From Streptomyces sp. TLI_235 (GTDB lineage: Bacteria > Actinomycetota > Actinomycetes > Streptomycetales > Streptomycetaceae), in NCBI GenBank assembly GCA_002300355.1, contig NSGV01000001.1, positions 3,534,001 to 3,598,000 of the forward strand: DNA of 64,000 nucleotides, given 5' to 3'. The first letter of the stretch is position 1, and each line of letters starts with the position of its first letter. Position numbers and translations under genes: made by a program. Below are positions 57,515 to 64,000 of this stretch, one piece after another. Below the pieces are notes generated by a model, which did no database searches, had not been told where the DNA came from, and saw nothing but the letters and a program-made list of their open reading frames with translations.

Positions 57515-58645
57515 CTACATGCCGTTCTTGCGGACGGCGGTGTACTCCGAGTACTTGGAGAGCGGCACCTCCCGGGAGACGCAGCCGAGGCTGCCGTTGT
57601 CCTCCAGGATGACCATCCGGGTGTGCGCCTTGTCGGCCCAGCCGCCGAACAGGACGACGTGCTGCTCGCCGTGGGCCTGGTGGACGACCATGGCGTCGCC
57701 CGGCAGCATCGAGCTCTTGGAGATGTGGTGGGCGATGCCGCCGCTCTCGCTGATCAGCGGGCCGGTGGTGGTGCCGGGGCCGGGCAGGCCCCAGGCGGCG
57801 GAGACGAAGCCGGAGCAGTCGACGCGGTAGCCGTTGGTCTCGGCGCCCTGGCTGTAGCCGAGCTTGCGGTTCACCCGCTCCATCGCGCGGTCGACCATGG
57901 CCTTCCGCTCGTCGGAGGCGCCGTCGAGGATCGGCTGGTCCTTCGGGCCGACGCCCTGGCCGTTGTGGCGGTGCCAGTGGTCGCTCCAGGAGTCCCAGCC
58001 GGAGCCGTTGATGATGTGGGTCTGCCAGTCGCCGCGGCTGCGGTCCTTGATCTTCGGACCGTCGTGGCGGCCGCCGGGGCGGGTGCTGATGCCGCTGCCG
58101 TCGCTGCCCGAGTCGTCGCTGCCGCCGTGGTTCCCGCCGCCCCCGGTGTGGCCGCCGCCGCCTCCGGTGTGCCCGCCGCCGTCACCGCCGCCGGTGTGGC
58201 CGCCGCCCCCGTGGTTGCCGCCACCCTTGCCGCCGCCGGTGCCGTCGATGCCGGTGTGCGGGCCCTTGGGCTGCTCCTGGCCCTGGTGGGGCTTCTTGAG
58301 CGCTTCCTCGATCTTGCGCTCGATCTCCTTGTACTCGGTCAGGACCTGCTTGATCTTCTGGGCGTCCTGGCCGAGCTCCTCGGTGAGCTGCTTCTTGGTC
58401 TTCTCCAGGGCGTCGGCCCGGTCGGATATGTCCTTGACCTTGGAAGCCACCTGGGCGGCGACGGCGAAGAAGTTGGCGACGCCGAGCAGTCCGCCGGCGG
58501 TCACGTCGGTCGCGGCGGCCTTGGCGACGGCGTTCTTGATGGCCCCGACCCGCTGGCTCATCTCCGTCATCTTGGAGTTGATCTTCTGGAAGTCGCTCTG
58601 GATCTTGGCCAGCTCCTGCAGCTGGACGCCGAACTGATCGGCCAT
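57515..58645 (-). CDS. WXG100-like helical domain fused to NlpC/P60 peptidase
   Basis: 376 residues. The N-terminal about 115 residues form helical hairpins (FGVQLQELAKIQSDFQKINSKMTEMSQRVGAIKN) like ESX/WXG substrates. A Gly/His linker (HGGGGHTGGGDGGG, about 135-185) follows. The C-terminal NlpC/P60 domain has VDCSGFVSAAWG (C277), HVVLFGGW (His) and a polar third residue. NlpC/P60 enzymes cut gamma-D-Glu-diamino acid bonds in peptidoglycan. No signal peptide, so type VII secretion is plausible. It follows a WXG100-like gene by 62 nt. Confidence 0.85.
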   Translation of the reverse strand: MADQFGVQLQELAKIQSDFQKINSKMTEMSQRVGAIKNAVAKAAATDVTAGGLLGVANFFAVAAQVASKVKDISDRADALEKTKKQLTEELGQDAQKIKQVLTEYKEIERKIEEALKKPHQGQEQPKGPHTGIDGTGGGKGGGNHGGGGHTGGGDGGGHTGGGGGHTGGGGNHGGSDDSGSDGSGISTRPGGRHDGPKIKDRSRGDWQTHIINGSGWDSWSDHWHRHNGQGVGPKDQPILDGASDERKAMVDRAMERVNRKLGYSQGAETNGYRVDCSGFVSAAWGLPGPGTTTGPLISESGGIAHHISKSSMLPGDAMVVHQAHGEQHVVLFGGWADKAHTRMVILEDNGSLGCVSREVPLSKYSEYTAVRKNGM

Positions 58646-58707
58646 GGCGCGGTGTCTCCTCGTGCCTGCTGATACGTGCCTGGGACAGTGGATGGTGCGA
58701 CGGCCGG

Positions 58708-59052
58708 TCAGAAGGCGTCGGCGAGACCCTTGATCGCCTTGCCGAGGTCGTCGAGCTCGTCGGCCACGGTGTTGAGCTCCTTCACGCGGCACTGCGCGTG
58801 CGCGACGAAGGCGTCGGAGGCCGGGCCGTGCCAGGTGAGGTGGCTCAGCGCGGTGCTGATCTCCTTGCCGAAGGCCTCCACGTCCTTGCTCATCTGCTGC
58901 AGCTCGGCGGCGTACTTCTCCAGTTCGGCATCAGGGTCGCCGAACATCTCGCCGAGCACCCACTTGGCGATCTTGGTCGGAGCCCAGAACACGTCCTCGG
59001 CGACGTGGACCGCCGCACTTCCGAGGTCCTTGACGTCGTCCCACAGTCCCAC
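58708..59052 (-). CDS. WXG100-family-like protein
   Basis: 114 residues. A helix-turn-helix hairpin with a W-x-G turn (HLTWHGPASDAF, W74-G76), preceded by AELEKYAAELQQMSKDVEAFGKEISTAL and followed by ELNTVADELDDLGKAIKGLADAF. An unusual N-terminal extension (WDDVKDLGSAAVHVAEDVFWAPTKIAKWVLGEMFG) precedes the canonical hairpin. GTG 59052 with GGGGGAA 4-6 nt upstream. Likely partner of the NlpC/P60 protein encoded next; no ESX core gene lies in the window. The region 59053-59377 upstream shows no recognised gene. Confidence 0.82.
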   Translation of the reverse strand: MGLWDDVKDLGSAAVHVAEDVFWAPTKIAKWVLGEMFGDPDAELEKYAAELQQMSKDVEAFGKEISTALSHLTWHGPASDAFVAHAQCRVKELNTVADELDDLGKAIKGLADAF

Positions 59053-59377
59053 AGCCGTTCCCCCATGCTTCTCTTGCACTACAGGCTGATAGTCGGTCAA
59101 AAGGCTAGCCGACCCGCAACAGAGCGGGCAGACCCCCCGTCCCGGCCGGGAATGCCCGCGGAAAGGACCCGCTCGACCTCCCCCGTCCCGGGCACCCGCG
59201 CGAGGAGCCCTCCCGAGGAGCCCGCCGAGGATCGCCCGGGGGATCGCCGGGCCGCCGGAGTGAGGACGGCCGGGCCCGTCCGCCGGGCCGTTCGCAGATC
59301 GCGGTCCGGGGCTGTGACACTGGAGGGGCTCGAAAACCGAGGTGCGCCGCCCCGCGCCTCCTTGCGAATCTAGAGGG

Positions 59378-62300
59378 ATGCCCGCAGTGAGTTCTCCCGT
59401 AGCCCGGTCCGCCGACGCACCCGCCATCGCGGAGCTGGCCGCTCGGCTGCCCGAGCTGATGCTCCGCGACCAGCAGCGGATCGGCCGGCGGCTGGACGGC
59501 ACCCGGCGGGTGCGCAGCCCGGAGGCCCGGCAGAAGATCGCCGAGGAGTTGGCCGCGGATGTCGCCAAGGCCGAGCTCCGGGTCGAACAGCGCCGCGCGG
59601 CAGTGCCGGAGATCCGGTACCCGCAGGAGCTGCCGGTCAGCCAGAAGAAGGACGAGATCCTGGCGGCGATCCGGGACCACCAGGTGGTGATCGTCGCCGG
59701 CGAGACGGGCTCCGGGAAGACCACCCAGATCCCGAAGATCTGCCTGGAGCTGGGCCGCGGGGTGAAGGGCCTGGTCGGCCACACCCAGCCGCGCCGGATC
59801 GCGGCCCGCACGGTCGCCGAGCGGGTGGCCGAGGAGCTGGCGACGCCGCTCGGCGAGGCGGTCGGCTGGAAGGTCCGCTTCACCGACCAGGTCGGCCAGG
59901 ACACCCTGGTCAAGCTGATGACGGACGGCATCCTGCTCGCGGAGATCCAGACCGACCGCGAGCTGCGCCAGTACGACACGCTGATCATCGACGAGGCGCA
60001 CGAGCGCAGCCTCAACATCGACTTCCTGCTCGGCTACCTCAAGCAGCTGCTGCCGCGCCGTCCCGACCTCAAGGTCGTGATCACCTCGGCGACGATCGAC
60101 CCGGAGCGGTTCGCCGCGCACTTCGGCGACGCCCCGATCGTCGAGGTCTCCGGCCGGACGTACCCGGTGGAGGTGCGCTACCGCCCGATCGTCGAGGACG
60201 GCGCCGAGGACGAGGAGATCGACCGGGACCGCGACCAGGTGCAGGCGATCTGCGACGCGGTGGAGGAGCTCCAGGCGGAGGGCCCGGGCGACATCCTGGT
60301 CTTCCTCTCCGGCGAGCGCGAGATCCGCGACACCGCGGACGCGCTGAACCGGATGAAACTGAAGTTCACCGAGGTGCTGCCGTTGTACGCCCGGCTCTCC
60401 TCGGCGGAGCAGCACCGGGTCTTCCAGCGGTCGAACAGCCGCCGGGTGGTGCTCGCCACCAACGTGGCCGAGACCTCGCTGACCGTGCCGGGCATCAAGT
60501 ACGTGGTCGACCCGGGCACTGCCCGGATCTCCCGCTACAGCCACCGCACCAAGGTTCAGCGGCTGCCGATCGAGGCGGTCAGCCAGGCCAGCGCCAACCA
60601 GCGCAAGGGCCGCTGCGGCCGCACCTCGGACGGCATCTGCATCCGGCTGTACTCGGAGGAGGACTTCCTCTCCCGGCCGGAGTTCACCGACGCGGAGATC
60701 CTGCGCACCAACCTGGCCTCGGTCATCCTGCAGATGACCGCGGCGGGCCTGGGCGACATCGCGGCCTTCCCGTTCCTGGACCCGCCGGACTCCCGGAACA
60801 TCAAGGACGGCGTCAACCTGCTGCACGAGCTGGGCGCGCTCGACCCGGCGGAGAAGGACCACCGCAAGCGGCTCACCCCGCTGGGCCGCAAGCTCGCCCA
60901 GCTGCCGGTGGACCCGCGGATGGCCCGGATGGTGCTGGAGGCGGACCGGCTCGGCTGCGTCCGGGACGTCATGGTGATCGCCGCCGCGCTGTCCATCCAG
61001 GACCCGCGGGAGCGCCCGGCCGAGAAGCGCCAGGCCGCCGACGACCGGCACCGCCGGTTCACCTCGGAGACCTCGGACTTCCTCTCCTACCTCGCGATGT
61101 GGCGCTACGTCAGGGAGCAGCAGAAGGAGCTGTCCTCCTCGGCCTTCCGCCGGATGTGCAAGACGGAGTTCCTGAACTACCTGCGGATACGCGAGTGGCA
61201 GGACGTCTACGTCCAGCTGCGGACGGTGGCCAAGCAGCTCGGTGTGACGATCGACGAGCCCGATCACGATGCCGAGCCGGATGCCGACCGGATCCACCAG
61301 GCGCTGCTGTCCGGCCTGCTGTCGCACCTCGGCCTGTTCGACGTGGAGAAGCGCGAGTACGGCGGCGCCCGGGGTGCCCGGTTCGCGATCTTCCCGGGGT
61401 CGGGGCTGTTCAAGAAGCCGCCGCGCTGGGTGATGTCCGCCGAGCTGGTGGAGACCTCGCGGCTGTGGGCGCGGATCAACGCGAAGATCGAGCCCGAGTG
61501 GGTGGAGCCGCTGGCGGGCCACCTGATCAAGCGGTCGTACAGCGAGCCGCACTGGGAGAAGAAGGCCGGCGCGGTGCTGGCGTACGAGAAGGTGACCCTG
61601 TACGGGATGCCGGTCGTCGCCCAGCGCAAGGTGAACTACGGCCGGATCGACCCGGAGCTGTGCCGGGAGCTGTTCATCCGCAACGCGCTGGTCGAGGGCG
61701 ACTGGGAGACCCACCACCGCTTCTTCGCGGAGAACCGGAAGCTGCTCGGCGAGGTCGAGGAGCTGGAGAACCGGGCCCGCCGCCGGGACATCCTGGTGGA
61801 CGACCAGACCCTGTTCGACTTCTACGAGGCGCGGCTGCCGGAGCAGATCGTCTCCACCCGGCACTTCGACTCCTGGTGGAAGAAGGCCCGGCACGAGCAG
61901 CCGGACCTGCTGAACTTCGAGAAGTCGATGCTCATCAACGAGTCCGCGGACGGCGTCACCGAGGCCGACTACCCGGACCACTGGCACCAGGGCAAGCTGC
62001 GCTTCACGCTGACCTACCAGTTCGAGCCGGGCAGCGACGCGGACGGTGTCACGGTGCACATCCCGCTGCCGGTGCTCAACCAGGTCACCGACGAGGGCTT
62101 CGACTGGCAGATCCCGGGCCTGCGGGCGGAGCTGGTCACCGCCTGGATCCGTTCGCTGCCGAAGGCGATCCGGCGCAACTTCGTGCCGGCGCCGGACTTC
62201 GCGGCGGCCGCGCTGCGGCAGGTGAAGGACCGCCAGGAGCCGCTGCTGCCGACGCTGGAGCGGATCCTGCACCGGATGGGCGGTGTGGTGGTCCCGCCGG

Positions 62301-63343
62301 AGGCCTGGGACGACGAGCGGGTGCCGGACCACCTGAAGGTCACCTTCCGGGTGGTCGACGGCCGGAAGAAGCTCGCCGAGTCCAAGGACCTGGAGGAGCT
62401 GCGCCGGATGCTGCAGCCGAAGCTGTCGGCGACGCTGTCCAGTGCGGCCTCGGGCCGGGGCATCGAGCAGTCCGGGCTGACCGCCTGGCCGGCCGGCCTG
62501 CCGGTGCTGCAGCGGACCTTCGAGCAGCGCTCCCGCGGCCACTCGCTGCGTGCCCACCCGGCGCTGGTCGACGAGGGCGACACGGTGGCGATCCGGCTGT
62601 TCGACACCCCGGAGGCCCAGGAGCAGGCGATGTGGGAGGGCACCCGCCGGCTGCTGATGCTCCGGGCGAACTCCCCGGCGAAGTCGATCCAGGGCCGGCT
62701 CGGCAACCAGGCGAAGCTCGCCCTGTCGTACAACCCGCACGGGTCGATCCCGGCGCTGTTCGAGGACGTGGTGGGGGCGTCGGTCGACCGGCTGATGGAG
62801 CTGAACGGCGGCCCGGCCTGGGACGAGGCGGCGTTCACCGCACTGTTCGACAAGGTCCGGACGGACCTGTACGACCTGTCTGCGGACACCACGCTGAAGA
62901 CGGCGACCGCGCTGATCGCCTTCCACCGGGCGTCGACCCGGCTGAAGGCCGTCTCCAGCCCGGTGCTGCTGAACGCGGTGAACGACATCCGGCTGCACCT
63001 GGCCTCGCTGGTGTACCCGGGGTTCGTCACCGAGACCGGCTGGCAGCGGCTGCCGGACCTGAAGCGCTATCTGCTGGCGGTGGACCGCCGTCTGGAGGCC
63101 CTGCCGGACCACCCGCAGCGGGACGCCCAGAACCTGCTGAAGGTGCAGGCCGTCCAGCAGGCGTACGGGGAGCTGCTGGCCCGGGTGCCGGCCGGCCGGC
63201 GGCCCTCGCCGGAGGTCCGGGCGATCCGGTGGATGATCGAGGAGCTGCGGGTGAGCTTCTTCGCCCAGGGGCTGGGTACGCCGGCGCCGGTCTCGGAGAA
63301 GCGCATCCTCAAGGCGATGGACGCCGCGGCGGCGACGCTGTGA
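59378..63343 (+). CDS. hrpA: ATP-dependent RNA helicase HrpA (DEAH)
   Basis: 1321 residues, the full HrpA length. Walker A GETGSGKTTQ (about 108), DEAHER (205), SAT, then TNVAETSLTVPG and QRKGRCGRTSDG (motif VI). The RecA domains are followed by an OB-fold region and the long DUF3418 C-terminus (up to LRVSFFAQGLGTPAPVSEKR). HrpA resolves stalled ribosomes and processes mRNA in E. coli; here the role is inferred. ATG 59378 (MPAVSSPV) is preceded by GAATCT plus AGAGGG. A 20-bp hairpin directly follows. Confidence 0.95.
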   Translation: MPAVSSPVARSADAPAIAELAARLPELMLRDQQRIGRRLDGTRRVRSPEARQKIAEELAADVAKAELRVEQRRAAVPEIRYPQELPVSQKKDEILAAIRDHQVVIVAGETGSGKTTQIPKICLELGRGVKGLVGHTQPRRIAARTVAERVAEELATPLGEAVGWKVRFTDQVGQDTLVKLMTDGILLAEIQTDRELRQYDTLIIDEAHERSLNIDFLLGYLKQLLPRRPDLKVVITSATIDPERFAAHFGDAPIVEVSGRTYPVEVRYRPIVEDGAEDEEIDRDRDQVQAICDAVEELQAEGPGDILVFLSGEREIRDTADALNRMKLKFTEVLPLYARLSSAEQHRVFQRSNSRRVVLATNVAETSLTVPGIKYVVDPGTARISRYSHRTKVQRLPIEAVSQASANQRKGRCGRTSDGICIRLYSEEDFLSRPEFTDAEILRTNLASVILQMTAAGLGDIAAFPFLDPPDSRNIKDGVNLLHELGALDPAEKDHRKRLTPLGRKLAQLPVDPRMARMVLEADRLGCVRDVMVIAAALSIQDPRERPAEKRQAADDRHRRFTSETSDFLSYLAMWRYVREQQKELSSSAFRRMCKTEFLNYLRIREWQDVYVQLRTVAKQLGVTIDEPDHDAEPDADRIHQALLSGLLSHLGLFDVEKREYGGARGARFAIFPGSGLFKKPPRWVMSAELVETSRLWARINAKIEPEWVEPLAGHLIKRSYSEPHWEKKAGAVLAYEKVTLYGMPVVAQRKVNYGRIDPELCRELFIRNALVEGDWETHHRFFAENRKLLGEVEELENRARRRDILVDDQTLFDFYEARLPEQIVSTRHFDSWWKKARHEQPDLLNFEKSMLINESADGVTEADYPDHWHQGKLRFTLTYQFEPGSDADGVTVHIPLPVLNQVTDEGFDWQIPGLRAELVTAWIRSLPKAIRRNFVPAPDFAAAALRQVKDRQEPLLPTLERILHRMGGVVVPPEAWDDERVPDHLKVTFRVVDGRKKLAESKDLEELRRMLQPKLSATLSSAASGRGIEQSGLTAWPAGLPVLQRTFEQRSRGHSLRAHPALVDEGDTVAIRLFDTPEAQEQAMWEGTRRLLMLRANSPAKSIQGRLGNQAKLALSYNPHGSIPALFEDVVGASVDRLMELNGGPAWDEAAFTALFDKVRTDLYDLSADTTLKTATALIAFHRASTRLKAVSSPVLLNAVNDIRLHLASLVYPGFVTETGWQRLPDLKRYLLAVDRRLEALPDHPQRDAQNLLKVQAVQQAYGELLARVPAGRRPSPEVRAIRWMIEELRVSFFAQGLGTPAPVSEKRILKAMDAAAATL

Positions 63344-63388
63344 CCGCGGCGGGCCCGGTCCGGAGACTCCGGACCGGGCCCGCCGCGG
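63344..63388. terminator. Terminator of hrpA
   Basis: A perfect 20-bp stem (left arm 63344-63363, loop AGACT, right arm 63369-63388). It begins at the first base after the stop codon. Confidence 0.92.
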
Positions 63389-63392
63389 CCGG

Positions 63393-63423
63393 TTCGACCT
63401 GGGGCCCCGCCATGCAGTACGAT
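63393..63423 (+). promoter_or_regulatory. Promoter of tRNA-Asp copy 2
   Basis: TTCGAC (63393-63398), a 19-nt spacer and TACGAT (63418-63423); the tRNA begins 46 nt further on. Confidence 0.5.
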
Positions 63424-63469
63424 CTGTCTTGTTCGCGAGCGAGAGCAGACGAACGGATCAGAAATCTCT

Positions 63470-63543
63470 GGTCCCGTGGAGCAGTTGGTTAGCTCGCCAC
63501 CCTGTCAAGGTGGAGGTCGCGGGTTCAAGTCCCGTCGGGATCG
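63470..63543 (+). tRNA. tRNA-Asp (GUC), copy 2
   Basis: 74 nt, identical over its whole length to the copy at 51305, but with a different promoter and terminator and transcribed alone. Confidence 0.97.
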
Positions 63544-63552
63544 CAGTGCAGG

Positions 63553-63586
63553 CAGAGGCCCGGAGCCGTTAGGCTCCGGGCCTCTG
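63553..63586 (+). terminator. Terminator of tRNA-Asp copy 2
   Basis: CAGAGGCCCGGAGCC (63553-63567) pairs with GGCTCCGGGCCTCTG (63572-63586) around a GTTA loop. Confidence 0.88.
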
Positions 63587-63811
63587 GCGTTCCTTCCGGA
63601 GGTCGACTGACGGTGGGTCAGTCCCTACACCGGACTAGGTCTAGACCTCAAGATAACGACGGCGTGACAGTCGTCACTTATCCGTTCTTGAGATCGGACA
63701 CCGGACGCCCCTCGCAGGTGGGCCGGAATTTAATATGTAAAATTGCACATGCATTCCCGGTAATTCCCCCCACCCCCAGGCGCCCCATCGGGAATGCCTG
63801 ATTCCGGCATG
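63587..63811. other. AT-rich gap between tRNA-Asp and bldC
   Basis: 225 bp without a supported gene. It contains the palindromes AGGTCTAGACCT (63637-63648) and GTGAC-AGTC-GTCAC (63664-63677), and an AT-rich island (GGAATTTAATATGTAAAATT from 63724) far below the base composition of the rest. GCATTCCCG and CGGGAATGC form a distant inverted pair across it. Confidence 0.5.
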
Positions 63812-63861
63812 CCGAAGGGCCGTGTCCCCGACCCGGCGGAGTCGGGGGCACGGCCCTTCGG
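63812..63861 (-). terminator. Terminator of bldC
   Basis: A 21-nt left arm (63812-63832, CCGAAGGGCCGTGTCCCCGAC) pairs with 63841-63861 around an eight-base loop, with one G-T pair. It lies 20 nt after the bldC stop in its reading direction. Confidence 0.88.
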
Positions 63862-63880
63862 GAAAAACCCCTGAGACCTG

Positions 63881-64000
63881 TCAGGCCTCGGTTCGCTGAG
63901 CCGGAATCCCGGCCAGCAGGGCGCGCACCTCGGCCTCGCGGTAGCGGCGGTGGCCGCCCAGCGTGCGAATGGACGTGAGCTTGCCTGCCTTGGCCCAGCG
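63881..64000 (-). CDS. bldC: BldC developmental regulator, 3' end only (cut by window edge)
   Basis: 39 residues plus stop, entering from the right edge: RWAKAGKLTSIRTLGGHRRY followed by REAEVRALLAGIPAQRTEA. This is the MerR-type wing of the 68-residue BldC, which represses and activates developmental genes in Streptomyces as head-to-tail multimers. The RTLGGHRRYRE motif is diagnostic. About 29 N-terminal residues are outside the window. The neighbourhood (hrpA, tRNA-Asp, bldC) fits the streptomycete chromosome core. Confidence 0.93.
   Translation of the reverse strand, partial: RWAKAGKLTSIRTLGGHRRYREAEVRALLAGIPAQRTEA

Noticed and set aside
59105..63112. 1335-codon minus-strand frame
   Set aside because: Antisense to HrpA, whose helicase motifs are complete on the plus strand.
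51305..63543. Identical tRNA-Asp genes as ends of an integrated element
   Set aside because: The two copies are in the same orientation, but everything between them is typical chromosomal housekeeping (hrpA, sulfurtransferase), with no integrase or plasmid genes. A normal duplicate tRNA is simpler.
63613..63801. 62-codon frame between tRNA-Asp and bldC
   Set aside because: No ribosome binding site, runs across palindromes and an AT-rich island, and has atypical codon use; more likely non-coding.

Overview
The window is a high-GC (clearly above 70%) actinomycete chromosome segment. The likely source is Streptomyces or a close relative such as Kitasatospora or Streptacidiphilus. The evidence is a complete conservon operon with two P450s, a partial bldC at the right edge next to an HrpA-type helicase and a tRNA-Asp, a c-di-AMP (ydaO) riboswitch in front of an M23 peptidase, many GTG starts and gene pairs overlapping by GTGA/ATGA. 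No phage, insertion sequence, CRISPR array or biosynthetic gene cluster was seen.

Layout. 0-7 kb: PrsW-like protease, initiator tRNA-fMet, a short transcription unit with an extraordinary Shine-Dalgarno and a 12-codon frame, a membrane protein, a methyltransferase-like gene, a sensor-domain membrane protein, a GNAT, a hypothetical and a riboswitch-controlled M23 peptidase. 7-10.6 kb: YiaA/B membrane protein, tautomerase, hydrolase-TetR pair with a clear operator, small secreted protein, thioesterase. 10.7-16 kb: conservon (sensor ATPase, roadblock, DUF742, GTPase, CYP157-like and CYP154-like P450s). 16-26 kb: TetR-controlled YhgE/Pip ABC system, PEP-mutase family enzyme, AhpD-like protein divergent from a MocR regulator, XRE-cupin with a small membrane protein, MFS pump divergent from a WYL regulator. 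26-32 kb: PoxB-like enzyme, GH65 phosphorylase, beta-phosphoglucomutase, VOC protein. 32-41.5 kb: small membrane and secreted proteins, flavoprotein, tRNA-Lys, RlaP-like nucleotidyltransferase, winged-helix protein, transglutaminase-like protein, SDR, tyrosine phosphatase, LtrA, and a PARG-like macrodomain with an operator.

41.6-51 kb: a 1455-residue secreted protein built of four-cysteine modules and three RLLDTR modules, a DEAD-box helicase with a repetitive RGG-like tail, a lipoprotein, a CrcB-DUF190-CrcB fluoride set and a small zincin. 51-51.5 kb: tRNA Glu-Asp-Phe operon. 51.6-64 kb: sulfurtransferase; a four-gene overlapping operon (XRE regulator, ImmA/IrrE peptidase, MAB_1171c-type membrane protein, MpaB-like oxygenase); a lipoprotein; a WXG100 plus NlpC/P60 pair; HrpA; a second identical tRNA-Asp; and the 3' end of bldC.

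Regulation can be read in several places. Five or more palindromic operators sit at the promoters of genes encoded with their own regulators. Several genes have a TAnnnT hexamer 6-7 nt before the start codon and no Shine-Dalgarno, which suggests leaderless mRNAs. Strong hairpin terminators separate convergent units. The best candidates for new biology are the 1.63-1.87 kb small transcript, the 52.9-55.9 kb peptidase/membrane/oxygenase operon and the four-cysteine-module surface protein.
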